A stretch of 64,000 nucleotides of DNA, taken from Pseudoalteromonas amylolytica (GTDB taxonomy: Bacteria > Pseudomonadota > Gammaproteobacteria > Enterobacterales > Alteromonadaceae). Numbering within the stretch: position 1 is the stretch's first letter; every line of letters starts with the position of its first letter. Both the position numbers and the translations under genes were made by a program. Below are positions 26,717-35,541 of the stretch, in pieces. Under the pieces are notes generated by a model. It was not told where the DNA came from, did no database searches, and worked only from the letters and a program-made list of their open reading frames with translations. The DNA is taken from NCBI RefSeq assembly GCF_001854605.1, contig NZ_MKJU01000005.1, forward strand, positions 1-64,000, read 5' to 3'.

Positions 26717-26827
26717 AATCTTTCCTTACCTAATCTATATCCAGTTTTTATTTGTTCAAAAACAAAACCATGGTACTTTAGCCAGCCCGAATAATGGGAC
26801 AATAAAATCATCGAAAAGGAAAAAAGA

Positions 26828-27772
26828 ATGAACAAACACAAAGCCTTTGGATTTGGGCTAGTAGCCGTATGTGCATCGGTATGTAGTGCTAGTTTTGCGC
26901 AAAGCTTGACGGAGCAATACCCTGTAAGTGAACACATCCAGCTAAGCGACGGTACGCTTGTGTCAATGCCTTTCCATGTGTCTGGCAATCTAACCACTGC
27001 ATTTTTATCAATTATCAACACCAAACAATCAGCTAAATTTATAGCTAATAAAGCGTTCGAACCCATTGAGATAGAGTGCGATGGTAAGGGCACTAATCAA
27101 AGTATTGGTGTGCTATATTTCCAAGATATTACATCCAGCCCTGTTGGTGCATACGCTGAAACCGTCAATACAATTGCCGTAAGACGTAAATCAGCGCCTG
27201 AACTTGAGCTACCATGTTTACCTGTTTACGCCAGCAATCAAGAGAAGATGTCGTATTTATTGGCTGCACAACAGATCATGGCACAGGCAAATTCGGTCAA
27301 TATGCAACAGAATTTACCCTCTGACTATGCAATGTATAATCAGGATCTAGAGCTCAATAACCTTTCGGCTATTCGTGCTGGTATCGAAATTTGGGGCTAC
27401 CCCAAATCACTAGCCGATTTTAATTATCGCATAAGCGAACATTATGTTGATCTACAAGTGACCAATATTCCTGATTACACACCTGTCATCGAGTTAAGTT
27501 ACTTGAGAAAGGTGGGCATGCAAACCCCACTTTATAGTGTTGGCGATAACGTTTTACCACAGCGTTTTCAACCAAGCAGTGATAAACATGCTCAATTGCC
27601 AGGTATTTTGAGTTCGGAATCTGGTTGGGTACAACCTTTCATTGGCTATTTCTGGGCAGGCCACTCTAGTAGTAAAACAGCCAAAGCACTCAGAAAAACT
27701 GAGTTTTATCCTGTCGCAGTCGTTGAATATACCCAAGTAAAAGGCACAGCTTTGCCGCTTTACGCAAAATAA
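26828..27772 (+). CDS. Exported acetoacetate-decarboxylase-like protein
   Basis: 314 residues with a clear signal peptide (VAVCASVCSASFAQS). The rest matches the acetoacetate decarboxylase superfamily: a MPFHVSGNLTTAFLSI start, an IGVLYFQDITSSPVGAYAE strand, and IEIWGYPKSLADFNY near 195. In clostridial acetoacetate decarboxylase the motif is YPKKLG, where the first Lys forms the Schiff base and the second lowers its pKa. Here the first Lys is kept and the second is Ser. The reaction may therefore differ, as in the aldolase/dehydratase-type members of this superfamily. A good ribosome-binding site (AAAGGAAAAAAG) precedes the ATG. It is monocistronic, with a terminator downstream. An exported member is unusual. 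Confidence 0.7.
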   Translation: MNKHKAFGFGLVAVCASVCSASFAQSLTEQYPVSEHIQLSDGTLVSMPFHVSGNLTTAFLSIINTKQSAKFIANKAFEPIEIECDGKGTNQSIGVLYFQDITSSPVGAYAETVNTIAVRRKSAPELELPCLPVYASNQEKMSYLLAAQQIMAQANSVNMQQNLPSDYAMYNQDLELNNLSAIRAGIEIWGYPKSLADFNYRISEHYVDLQVTNIPDYTPVIELSYLRKVGMQTPLYSVGDNVLPQRFQPSSDKHAQLPGILSSESGWVQPFIGYFWAGHSSSKTAKALRKTEFYPVAVVEYTQVKGTALPLYAK

Positions 27773-27781
27773 TGATGCATT

Positions 27782-27809
27782 GGGACTTAAAACTTTAAGT
27801 CCCTTCTTT
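27782..27809 (+). terminator. Terminator of the decarboxylase-like gene
   Basis: GGGACTTAA (27782-27790) pairs perfectly with TTAAGTCCC (27795-27803) over a 4-nt loop, followed by TTCTTT. Confidence 0.75.
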
Positions 27810-27883
27810 AAATCTCCCGTTCGCCCATTCTTACAACTCTACCTCTTTTGCCTTGAATACTTTCCATAGCGCAAAAAAACTGC

Positions 27884-27897
27884 TTGATCTCAATCAA
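27884..27897. promoter_or_regulatory. FNR-type binding site upstream of gbsR-cydAB
   Basis: TTGATCTCAATCAA is a perfect match to the FNR consensus TTGAT-N4-ATCAA. It overlaps the TTGATC -35 element of the promoter at 27884-27912 and precedes genes for a bd-type oxidase, a classic oxygen-responsive target. Confidence 0.75.
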
Positions 27898-27912
27898 CGC
27901 TCTCTATATATT
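27884..27912 (+). promoter_or_regulatory. Sigma-70-type promoter of the gbsR-cydAB operon
   Basis: TTGATC (27884-27889), a 17-nt spacer and TATATT (27907-27912). The predicted start near 27919 falls inside the operator palindrome, and the FNR-type box overlaps the -35. Confidence 0.6.
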
Positions 27913-27939
27913 AAAGTTTCAATAATTACTGAAACTTTA
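27912..27939. promoter_or_regulatory. Operator palindrome in front of the GbsR-type regulator
   Basis: TAAAGTTTCA (27912-27921) and TGAAACTTTA (27930-27939) are perfect inverted repeats separated by 8 nt, ending 5 nt before the regulator ATG and overlapping the predicted transcription start. Autoregulation by the GbsR/MarR-type protein is the simplest reading. Confidence 0.65.
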
Positions 27940-27944
27940 GAAAT

Positions 27945-28490
27945 ATGATTTTATCTCCGAAAATTGAAAACTTTGTACTTCATTGCGGCGAGATGGGAAG
28001 TCGCTGGGGCTTTAACCGCACCATAGGACAAATGGTAGGCCTACTGGTCATTCACGAACAACCTTTGACCGCTAATGAGATAGCCGAGTCACTAAAAATC
28101 AGTCGAGGCAATGTCAGCATGGGTATCAAAGAATTGCAGTCTTGGCAGCTAGTCAAAGTGACACATATTCCCGGCGATAGGAAAGAGTACTATGCTCCCA
28201 GTGGCAGTATCTGGGACCTTGCTAATCGTGTTTTTGAAGAACGCAGGAAACGCGAGATTGACCCAACACTTTCACTTTTACGCGATCAGATCCTTGATGG
28301 CCCCAACTCTGCGGAGGAGGAATACGCACAAAACCAAATCCAAGCTATTCATGACCTATTAGAGACCGTTACAAAATGGTCAGCAGAGTTACAACGTCTA
28401 TCCCCAGAGCAATTACAGACACTAATGAAGCTAGGTTCTTCTGTTGGAAAAGTGATTGATTTAAAGGATAAGTTACTAAAGAAATCTTAA
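27945..28490 (+). CDS. GbsR/MarR-family transcriptional regulator
   Basis: 181 residues. A winged-helix domain spans about 20-95: the recognition part LTANEIAESLKISRGNVSMGIKELQSW is the GbsR signature, and HIPGDRKEYYAP is the wing. A helical C-terminus (about 100-181) probably mediates dimerisation. It lies 15 nt upstream of the oxidase genes in the same operon, so it most likely controls them and itself through the adjacent palindrome. The ligand is unknown. The ATG at 27945 lacks a strong Shine-Dalgarno, consistent with low regulator levels. Confidence 0.88.
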   Translation: MILSPKIENFVLHCGEMGSRWGFNRTIGQMVGLLVIHEQPLTANEIAESLKISRGNVSMGIKELQSWQLVKVTHIPGDRKEYYAPSGSIWDLANRVFEERRKREIDPTLSLLRDQILDGPNSAEEEYAQNQIQAIHDLLETVTKWSAELQRLSPEQLQTLMKLGSSVGKVIDLKDKLLKKS

Positions 28491-28505
28491 TCGCCGAGGT
28501 GCGTC

Positions 28506-29849
28506 ATGCTTGATACCTTGCTGTTGTCGCGAATTCAGTTTGCTGCAAACATTAGTTTTCACATTTTATTTCCCACCATTACCATCGCGTTAGCATGGTT
28601 TTTAGTTTATTTTAAAATTAGATACGACCAAACCCAACACCCTGTATGGCTCCGCGCTTATCGCTTTTGGGTTAAAATTTTTGCCCTTACCTTCGCCCTT
28701 GGTGTCGTCAGTGGTATCACCATGTCATTTCAATTCGGCACAAACTGGCCAGGCTTCATGGAAAAGGTGGGTAATATTGCTGGCCCGTTGCTTGGCTATG
28801 AGGTGTTAACGGCGTTTTTTATGGAAGCCACATTTCTTGGCGTCATGCTATTTGGAATGAAACGTGTTTCTGCAAGAGTTCATACACTATCAATGGTAAT
28901 CGTTGCAATAGGCACCAGTCTCTCAGCATTTTGGATTCTATCTCTAAATTCTTGGATGCAAACACCATCTGGGTTTGAGGTACGCGATGGTGTAGTATTC
29001 CCAACCGACTGGTTTTTGGTCATATTTAACCCTTCATTCCCCTACAGGCTTTCACATATGCTGCTAGCCAGTGGCTTAACCGCCGCATTTCTGATTGCAG
29101 GTGTTAGCAGTTATAGACTGTTAAAAGGTGATGATAAAAAAGCGCCTCAGCTGACCCTAAAAGTGTCATTAACTGTTGCTGCACTGCTTGCACCGCTACA
29201 AATGTTTGTCGGCGATTTACATGGTTTGAATACCTTTGAGCATCAGCCACAAAAAGTAGCTGCAATGGAAGGCGTTTGGGAAACTGAAAAAGGCGCCCCC
29301 CTCCTCCTGTTTGCTATTCCTAACGAGCAAACCAAATCTAACGATTTTGAAATCGCTATTCCCAATATGGCGAGCATTATTTTAACTCATGATAAAAATG
29401 GTGAAATCAAAGGACTAAATGAATTTCCCGATGCGACTCCACCTGTAAAACCTGTCTTTTTTGGTTTTAGAATTATGGTGGGCATGGGTATGTTAATGAT
29501 TGTCGTTGCACTATATTTTCGCTTCACGCTGTGGCGTAATAATACGCTTGCGCCTTGGCAGCTTAAGACACTCATCGCCATGACCTTTTCTGGATGGATA
29601 GCCACACTGTCCGGGTGGTATGTAACAGAAATTGGTCGCCAACCCTACCTCGTATCTGGTGTGCTACGCATTGAAGAGGCCGTCACTCAAGTGGCCAGCG
29701 ATAATGTGCTTATCTCCCTCATAGCTTATTTAACTGTGTATGTGCTGCTACTTATCGCCTATGTTCGAACGCTTTTCTATACTGCTGACAAATCTGTTGA
29801 AGTTGAAGAATACCAAAAACCCTCCATCGAGGAGAATGTTTATGCTTGA
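28506..29849 (+). CDS. cydA: Cytochrome bd-type quinol oxidase subunit I (CioA type)
   Basis: 447 residues with about nine membrane helices, shorter than E. coli CydA; the short Q-loop places it in the CioA class. Visible features include His19 in the N-terminal helix (NISFHILFP, haem ligand), the MSFQFGTNWPGF quinol-side loop, YRLSHMLLASG with the second haem-ligand His, and WYVTEIGRQPY near 375. The last motif is usually GRQPW; the Trp is Tyr here. It oxidises quinol and reduces oxygen to water in the inner membrane. It overlaps cydB by 8 nt and is controlled from the FNR/GbsR promoter. Confidence 0.93.
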   Translation: MLDTLLLSRIQFAANISFHILFPTITIALAWFLVYFKIRYDQTQHPVWLRAYRFWVKIFALTFALGVVSGITMSFQFGTNWPGFMEKVGNIAGPLLGYEVLTAFFMEATFLGVMLFGMKRVSARVHTLSMVIVAIGTSLSAFWILSLNSWMQTPSGFEVRDGVVFPTDWFLVIFNPSFPYRLSHMLLASGLTAAFLIAGVSSYRLLKGDDKKAPQLTLKVSLTVAALLAPLQMFVGDLHGLNTFEHQPQKVAAMEGVWETEKGAPLLLFAIPNEQTKSNDFEIAIPNMASIILTHDKNGEIKGLNEFPDATPPVKPVFFGFRIMVGMGMLMIVVALYFRFTLWRNNTLAPWQLKTLIAMTFSGWIATLSGWYVTEIGRQPYLVSGVLRIEEAVTQVASDNVLISLIAYLTVYVLLLIAYVRTLFYTADKSVEVEEYQKPSIEENVYA

Positions 29850-30840
29850 TGCGCAAATGCTGTCTTTCGTTTATGCCTCGCTGATGGCGCTGGCTATTTT
29901 ACTCTACGCTGTATTAGATGGTTACGACTTAGGCGTTGGGATCTTACTGCCAACGGATAATGAGCACCATGCTGACTCAATGATTGCGTCTATTGGTCCA
30001 TTTTGGGATGCCAATGAGACTTGGTTAGTGTTGGCAGTTGGCTTGGCACTTATCGCCTTTCCAGCTGCCCATAGCATGATACTGCAAGCGCTTTATCTGC
30101 CTATCACGGTTATGCTTATAGGTCTTATTATTCGTGGGGTTGCCTTTGACTTTAGAGCCAAAGCAAAAATTAAACGTAAGTCTATGTGGAATAAACTTTT
30201 TAAAATCGGCTCTATCATCAGCGCTTTCACACAGGGTTATATGCTAGGTTTGTACGTTATGTCATTTGAACAAAGCGTGCTTGCCTTTATATTCGCATGT
30301 CTCAGCGGTATTGGTGTAGTGGCTGCCTATGCTTTAATTGGCGCTGCGTGGCTCGTTTTAAAAACACAAGACGAATTACAACTAAAAGCCATCGCTTGGT
30401 GCCAGCTTGCGACACGTATGGCCTTTTTTGGTGTCATGGCAGTATCTGCAATCAACCCCATTATCAACCACAGTGTTTACGTACGTTGGTTTGAGTCAGA
30501 GATCCTACTGCTATTACTTCCTATGCCCATAGTCTGCCTTGTTATGTTTGTATTGCTTGACCGCGTATTATGGAAATTAAAGCACCAGCCTAGCGTTGGT
30601 AGTTGGCTGCCGTTTCTGATCTCTTGCGTGATCTTTATTTTATGTTTCTTTGGCTTACTTTACAGCTTCTACCCTTATGTTGTGCCGGGAAAGCTCACTA
30701 TTTTTGAAGCCCTTGCGGCACCTGAATCTCTACGATTCTTATTCTATGGAGTTGTAGTAGTCGTTCCGACCATTTTGGCTTATACAGCGTTTTCGTACCG
30801 AGTTTTTTGGGGAAAAGTTCAACCACTTTCATATTACTGA
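29842..30840 (+). CDS. cydB: Cytochrome bd-type quinol oxidase subunit II (CioB type)
   Basis: 332 residues from ATG 29842, which overlaps the cydA stop; the open frame extends upstream to 29740 inside cydA but that part is not coding. Eight or nine membrane helices. The conserved start YAVLDGYDLGVGILLP and FWDANETWLVLAVG near 55 are CydB signatures. It pairs with CydA in the inner membrane. No cydX-like small gene follows before the terminator at 30909, in keeping with a CioAB-type enzyme. Confidence 0.93.
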   Translation: MLDAQMLSFVYASLMALAILLYAVLDGYDLGVGILLPTDNEHHADSMIASIGPFWDANETWLVLAVGLALIAFPAAHSMILQALYLPITVMLIGLIIRGVAFDFRAKAKIKRKSMWNKLFKIGSIISAFTQGYMLGLYVMSFEQSVLAFIFACLSGIGVVAAYALIGAAWLVLKTQDELQLKAIAWCQLATRMAFFGVMAVSAINPIINHSVYVRWFESEILLLLLPMPIVCLVMFVLLDRVLWKLKHQPSVGSWLPFLISCVIFILCFFGLLYSFYPYVVPGKLTIFEALAAPESLRFLFYGVVVVVPTILAYTAFSYRVFWGKVQPLSYY

Positions 30841-30908
30841 CATCGAAGCTTAGTAAAAGAACATATAGGAATTCATTACACACTTGTAGGCATTTAAGCC
30901 GTAACAAA

Positions 30909-30939
30909 AAGGCAGCATGTTGGAATGCTGCCTTTTTTA
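30909..30939 (+). terminator. Terminator of the gbsR-cydAB operon
   Basis: AAGGCAGCAT (30909-30918) pairs with ATGCTGCCTT (30925-30934), 6-nt loop, followed by a T-run. Confidence 0.9.
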
Positions 30940-30982
30940 TGCCAAGTGAGCGTACGAACAGGCCATACCACGCCTGTGAGTT

Positions 30983-31999
30983 TTATAACTTCGGATACGC
31001 TATTCTGTCTGATAAGTATCCAACGCTTGTGGCGAAGTAGTATGAACGGTTCCAGTGCATCAATGCCTTGTAATTATCATACGCTAGGTACATTCGACCA
31101 TTGATATCATCAGGCATTACAAGTGCGGCTGTCACGTCGACTTTCGGTAAATCCGTGCCATCAGCGCGACGTAAACCCAATGCTTGCCAATCAGCCAAGT
31201 TACGCTCTGACTTTTTCCAGTAACCAAGCCACTCTTTGCGGGTTTTTGTACCACGCTTAAGAATATATTTATTATCAAAATCATCTGGGAGCTTAACCTG
31301 TCTACCCCAAGTCAGATTGTCGTCCCAACCAGCCTGTTTTAGGTAGTTTGCGATTGAAGCAAACGCGTCAACCTCAGTTGTCCAAATATCCTTTCTACCA
31401 TCTTTATCGTAATCAACCGCATATGAATTGAAAGAGGTTGGCATAAATTGAGTTTGCCCCATTGCCCCGGCCCAAGAGCCTTTAAAATCTTCAAGAGTAA
31501 TATGACCGGCTTTTAAAATGTCTAGCGCAGCCCATAATTGGCGCTTGTACATAGCTTCACGACGGCCATCAAACGCCAACGTCACCAGCGCGCTGATAAC
31601 AGGGTATCCACCTTGGATACGGCCGAAATTACTTTCCAGTCCCCATAGAGCAACAATAAAACGAGCTTGTACTCCATATTCGTTGGCAATTTTTTCTAGA
31701 ATTTCTTTATGTTCTTTATATAGCTTACGCGCTTGATTTATTTTCCATTTTGGAACGCGTTTAGGTAGATAGGTTTCTAATGTTTCAACAACTTCAGGCT
31801 GGTTTTTATCATTGGTAATGACCTTCTTCTTAAACTTTGCTGTCGAAAATGCTTCGTCTATCAAAGCTTGATCATACCCTTTGGCTTGCGCTTCTACTTT
31901 TAACTCAGCGACGTATTTATCGAACTTCTCTTGTGTATTCGCCCAAACAGAGCTAGATAAGCACAATGCACTCACTAGCACAGTTAACTTTTTAATCAC
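30983..31999 (-). CDS. mltB: MltB-family lytic murein transglycosylase
   Basis: 338 residues from GTG 31999, which has GGAG 6 nt upstream; an in-frame ATG at 32011 lacks a site. Signal peptide IKKLTVLVSALCLSSSVWA, not a lipobox, so it is a soluble periplasmic form. The SLT core has the catalytic Glu in ALWGLESNFGRIQGGYPV near 120 and the substrate-site motif GSWAGAMGQTQFMPTSF near 185. The DYDKDGRKDIW loop resembles the calcium site of Slt35. It cleaves peptidoglycan to 1,6-anhydromuropeptides. It overlaps ycgL by 8 nt. Confidence 0.9.
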   Translation of the reverse strand: MIKKLTVLVSALCLSSSVWANTQEKFDKYVAELKVEAQAKGYDQALIDEAFSTAKFKKKVITNDKNQPEVVETLETYLPKRVPKWKINQARKLYKEHKEILEKIANEYGVQARFIVALWGLESNFGRIQGGYPVISALVTLAFDGRREAMYKRQLWAALDILKAGHITLEDFKGSWAGAMGQTQFMPTSFNSYAVDYDKDGRKDIWTTEVDAFASIANYLKQAGWDDNLTWGRQVKLPDDFDNKYILKRGTKTRKEWLGYWKKSERNLADWQALGLRRADGTDLPKVDVTAALVMPDDINGRMYLAYDNYKALMHWNRSYYFATSVGYLSDRIAYPKL

Positions 32000-32273
32000 T
32001 GGACACTCCATTTTGTTTTTTAAATTGATCTAGAAGATTGTCTTCTGGTGGAGGAAGTTGTAAGTAAAATCCTTCACTGCTTAACTTGTCCTTAACCAAG
32101 GCAATATCTGCGATGCCTAGCTTATCTCTTTTTGATAAATCAAACATCATAACAAACTGTGGACGGCCAAACATGTCCATTAATGGTTCTGGCACTTTAG
32201 TAAAATCATCGCGCTTTTCTACATAAAGGTAGGTATCAGCTTTTTTTGAGCTTTTATATACAGCAGTGAGCAT
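31992..32273 (-). CDS. ycgL: YcgL-domain protein (UPF0745)
   Basis: 93 residues. The family core is visible as LTAVYKSSKKADTYLYVEKRD, VPEPLMDMFGRPQFVMMFDL and GFYLQLPPPEDNLL. Its biochemical role is unknown. It is divergent from minC across 200 bp, the arrangement seen in E. coli, and it is translationally coupled to the lytic transglycosylase gene. Confidence 0.92.
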   Translation of the reverse strand: MLTAVYKSSKKADTYLYVEKRDDFTKVPEPLMDMFGRPQFVMMFDLSKRDKLGIADIALVKDKLSSEGFYLQLPPPEDNLLDQFKKQNGVSSD

Positions 32274-32476
32274 TATAACCCTATAAATTCTTGCTTATGT
32301 CTAAACGGCACTATACCATGACACTCATTGTATTTGGAAAGTTTTGCGACTTACAAACGTTTATAATACGGGGCCAAAATAACAATTACGCCCTAACAGA
32401 CTCATTTTTTATTCCACATAAAAAGAATTGATCAGAGACTGTTTAAAGTATTAAGTATGCATTTTATAGAGCGCTT

Positions 32477-33187
32477 ATGTCAGAACAAACATTTGAGTTA
32501 AAAGGGAACCTTTTTACCCTGTCTGTGTTGCACTTGTTCTCGGTTGACATCCAACAACTTAGCAAGGCACTAGACGAAAAAATATCTCAGGCACCCAATT
32601 TTTTTATCGGTGCACCGATAGTCATTAACCTCGCAAAATTACAGGATGCCGACGTTGACTTTGTAACGTTGAAACAAACACTGATTGACTTACAGCTCAA
32701 TCCCGTGGGTGTCTGCAACGGAACCGAACAGCAAAATGAAGCAGCCAAAGCCGCCACATTATCTGTTTTAAACTACAGTAAAGATAATGCTAAGCCTATC
32801 GCTGACAAGACTAACAACGCTGAAGTGGTAAAAGTTGAAAAAGAAGTTTATTTACCGCCGCAAATCGTTCACGCCACCGTCCGTTCAGGTCAACAAATAT
32901 ATGCTAAAAATAGAGACTTGATAGTTATGGGTGCAGTAAGTCACGGTGCAGAAGTAATAGCGGATGGCAATATTCATATTTATGGTACTTTGAGAGGCCG
33001 AGCAATTGCTGGAGCTCAAGGATACGATGACGCAACAATTTATTGTCAGCGTCTTGAAGCAGAATTGGTTTCTGTAAATGGTAGCTACTGGATCAGTGAT
33101 TCTTTGCAAGGAGAACATTGGGGACAGGCAGCACAAGTAAAACAAAAAAATGATTCATTAGAAATAACAGCTTTGGTCAAAGGATAA
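32477..33187 (+). CDS. minC: Septum-site inhibitor MinC
   Basis: 236 residues with an N-terminal FtsZ-inhibiting domain (about 5-100: FELKGNLFTLSVLHL) and a C-terminal beta-helix domain (about 130-230: VRSGQQIYAKNRDLIVMG, then GNIHIYGTLRGRAIAGAQG) that binds MinD. It blocks FtsZ ring assembly away from midcell. It is the first gene of minCDE. Confidence 0.96.
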   Translation: MSEQTFELKGNLFTLSVLHLFSVDIQQLSKALDEKISQAPNFFIGAPIVINLAKLQDADVDFVTLKQTLIDLQLNPVGVCNGTEQQNEAAKAATLSVLNYSKDNAKPIADKTNNAEVVKVEKEVYLPPQIVHATVRSGQQIYAKNRDLIVMGAVSHGAEVIADGNIHIYGTLRGRAIAGAQGYDDATIYCQRLEAELVSVNGSYWISDSLQGEHWGQAAQVKQKNDSLEITALVKG

Positions 33188-33192
33188 ATCAC

Positions 33193-34002
33193 ATGGCAAA
33201 AATTATTGTCGTAACTTCAGGTAAAGGCGGTGTAGGCAAAACTACGTCTAGCGCAGCTATTGGTACTGGCCTTGCACTTAAAGGCTACAAAACAGCCATC
33301 ATCGATTTTGATATTGGCCTTCGTAATCTTGACCTGATAATGGGGTGTGAACGCCGAGTCGTTTATGATTTTGTAAACGTTATCAATGGTGAAGCAAATT
33401 TAAATCAGGCGCTGATCAAAGATAAGCGCGTTGAGAAACTATACATACTTCCCGCATCGCAAACGCGAGATAAAGACGCACTGACCAAAGAAGGTGTTGA
33501 ACGTGTTCTAGGCGAAATGAAAGACAACTTTGACTTCATCATCTGTGACTCACCAGCAGGTATCGAAGCCGGTGCAATGATGGCGCTTTACTTCGCGGAT
33601 GAAGCGATTGTAACCACCAACCCTGAGGTGTCATCTGTTCGAGATTCAGACCGAATTTTAGGTATTTTGCAAAGTAAGTCAAAACGCGCTGAGATGGGGT
33701 TAGATCCGGTTAAAGAGCATTTATTGCTTACCCGTTACAACCCCGAGCGCGTTTTAAATGGTGAAATGCTATCAGTAGAAGACGTACAAGAGATCCTAGC
33801 AATCGACTTACTCGGTGTTATTCCAGAGTCGAAAGCGGTTTTAAATGCCTCTAACTCAGGCCAACCAGTTGTCCTCGATAGTGAGTCGGATGCAGGGCAA
33901 GCTTATAGCGATGCCATTAATCGTTTATTGGGTGAAATTATCGATTTTCGTTTTCTTGATGTCGAGAAAAAAGGTTTACTAAAACGGATTTTTGGAGGTT
34001 AA
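33193..34002 (+). CDS. minD: Septum-site determining ATPase MinD
   Basis: 269 residues. Deviant Walker [13 protein letters not shown] at the N-terminus, [16 protein letters not shown] switch I region, ICDSPAGIE Walker B/switch II, and a C-terminal amphipathic helix ([11 protein letters not shown]) that targets the membrane. With MinE it oscillates pole to pole and recruits MinC. It is 5 nt downstream of minC. Confidence 0.97.
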   Translation: MAKIIVVTSGKGGVGKTTSSAAIGTGLALKGYKTAIIDFDIGLRNLDLIMGCERRVVYDFVNVINGEANLNQALIKDKRVEKLYILPASQTRDKDALTKEGVERVLGEMKDNFDFIICDSPAGIEAGAMMALYFADEAIVTTNPEVSSVRDSDRILGILQSKSKRAEMGLDPVKEHLLLTRYNPERVLNGEMLSVEDVQEILAIDLLGVIPESKAVLNASNSGQPVVLDSESDAGQAYSDAINRLLGEIIDFRFLDVEKKGLLKRIFGG

Positions 34003-34003
34003 C

Positions 34004-34273
34004 GTGTCTTTACTTGACTATTTTCGTTCGGAGAAGAAAAGTAGCGCATCGCTTGCCAAGGAGCGTTTGCAGATCATCGTTGCCCATGAGCGTTCAAAAA
34101 GAGGCACACCAGATTACTTGCCACAACTCAAGCAAGACATTCTTGATGTGATCCGTAAATATGTAAAAGTTGACTCTGATGCGGTAAACGTACAGTTTGA
34201 GCAAAATGAAGATGATTTAGCTGTTTTGGAGCTTAACGTCACATTACCTGATGACGATAAAGAATCGAAATAA
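34004..34273 (+). CDS. minE: Cell division topological specificity factor MinE
   Basis: 89 residues from GTG 34004, which has GGAGG upstream and begins with the family sequence [22 protein letters not shown]; the open frame extends to 33992 inside minD. The anti-MinCD helix (residues about 13-30: [16 protein letters not shown]) and a C-terminal topological domain are present. It stimulates the MinD ATPase. Confidence 0.96.
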   Translation: MSLLDYFRSEKKSSASLAKERLQIIVAHERSKRGTPDYLPQLKQDILDVIRKYVKVDSDAVNVQFEQNEDDLAVLELNVTLPDDDKESK

Positions 34274-34292
34274 CCAGATGGTCATTTACAAA

Positions 34293-34331
34293 ATCTACCT
34301 GCCGATGCTTCGTCGCTATCAGCAGGTAGAT
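34293..34331. terminator. Hairpin between convergent minE and rnd
   Basis: ATCTACCTGC (34293-34302) and GCAGGTAGAT (34322-34331) are a perfect 10-bp inverted repeat over a 19-nt loop. Neither side has a T-run, so it may act as an mRNA 3'-end stabiliser for both transcripts rather than a strong terminator. Confidence 0.5.
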
Positions 34332-34354
34332 ATTAGGTCTGACGGATTGTTCAA

Positions 34355-35485
34355 TTAAACATTCCAATCTTTGAGTTCTTCCTTAACTAATTCATAGCGC
34401 CAAGGCTGCAACAAATCAGGTTTTAGCAAGCAAGCTCGCTCTTCTGCTGTTTTTTTCCAGTTCCAGCTGATCAATTGATTGATTTGCTTTTTGGAAGCTA
34501 ATACATCGGCTGGTATAGCATTATTCTGAGCAATGTGTTTAATCTTCGTACTTAGCTCTTTTGCCGCTTTTTTATAGTTTGGATAATCGATTAAACGTAA
34601 TAATTTTTGCGGACACTGTGGCTCTGATATCGATTTTCCTCTTTCTATACACGCTAAGATTTCTTTTCCTGAGCGGTTTACTTCCATCGCTTCGATACCT
34701 GGAACATTGCGCAAACCATTAAGCGAAGTTGGGCGACGTTTTGCAACCTCCACCATATTATGTTCTTTAAGCACAAAACTCAGTGCTAAGTTTTTCCTCT
34801 CTGCCTTGTTACGTCTCCAAGCTGCTAACTCTTTTAGTACCGCTAAATCTCGCGGCTTCAACTGCCAAGCATTTTTTACATCTAGGTAGACTTGATCATC
34901 AGGTACCATAAAAGCACGTTTCTTGGCGACCAATTCACTTTCAGCTATCACAACGTCAATCAAGCCGCTTTCACTCACTTGCTTGTAGATGAATTCAAAA
35001 CATGGCATCAAATAAAATACATCTGATGCAGCATAGTCCAATTGCTTTTGAGTCAAAGGCCTTTGCAACCAATTGGTGCGAGACTCACTTTTGTCTATTT
35101 CAACTTCCAAAATAGTGTTAACCATATTGGCAAACCCAACACAATTGCCCTTCCCTAACACTTGAAGCGCAAACTGAGTATCAAAAATTGGGGATGGCAC
35201 AAATCCGGCAAACTTTTGAAATACTTCAATATCTTCGGAAGGTGAATGCAATACTTTTAGTATATTTGGGTTTTTGAACACCTCCCACAACGCCCCTAAG
35301 TCCAACTCCAAAAGAGGGTCAATCAAAGCCAAGTGGTTTTGGGAAAATACCTGGATCAATGCAACTTCAGGGTACAAAGTTCGACGACGCATAAACTCCG
35401 TATCTAAAGCGACAACCTGGGCATTGGAGATACTATCGACAAACTTGTTTAGCTCATTTTGGGATTGAATAACTTGGTACTGCAC
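34355..35485 (-). CDS. rnd: Ribonuclease D
   Basis: 376 residues from GTG 35485 (AGGAG 5 nt upstream). DEDD exonuclease motifs: ALDTEFMRR near 26, a middle VLHSPSEDIEVF near 78, and DYAASDVFYLMPC near 170. An HRDC domain follows (about 205-285, KELAAWRRNKAERKNL). It trims the 3' ends of tRNA and other small RNAs. rnd and fadD are neighbours in many gammaproteobacteria, as here. Confidence 0.95.
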   Translation of the reverse strand: MQYQVIQSQNELNKFVDSISNAQVVALDTEFMRRRTLYPEVALIQVFSQNHLALIDPLLELDLGALWEVFKNPNILKVLHSPSEDIEVFQKFAGFVPSPIFDTQFALQVLGKGNCVGFANMVNTILEVEIDKSESRTNWLQRPLTQKQLDYAASDVFYLMPCFEFIYKQVSESGLIDVVIAESELVAKKRAFMVPDDQVYLDVKNAWQLKPRDLAVLKELAAWRRNKAERKNLALSFVLKEHNMVEVAKRRPTSLNGLRNVPGIEAMEVNRSGKEILACIERGKSISEPQCPQKLLRLIDYPNYKKAAKELSTKIKHIAQNNAIPADVLASKKQINQLISWNWKKTAEERACLLKPDLLQPWRYELVKEELKDWNV

Positions 35486-35512
35486 TGCGTCTCCTAGACA
35501 TATTTTTGTTAT

Positions 35513-35536
35513 AAAAAAAGCCGGCTAATGCCGGCT
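35513..35536 (-). terminator. Terminator of fadD
   Basis: AGCCGGC (35519-35525) pairs with GCCGGCT (35530-35536), 4-nt loop, with seven T on the minus side, directly after the fadD stop. Confidence 0.85.
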
Positions 35537-35541
35537 ATTCT

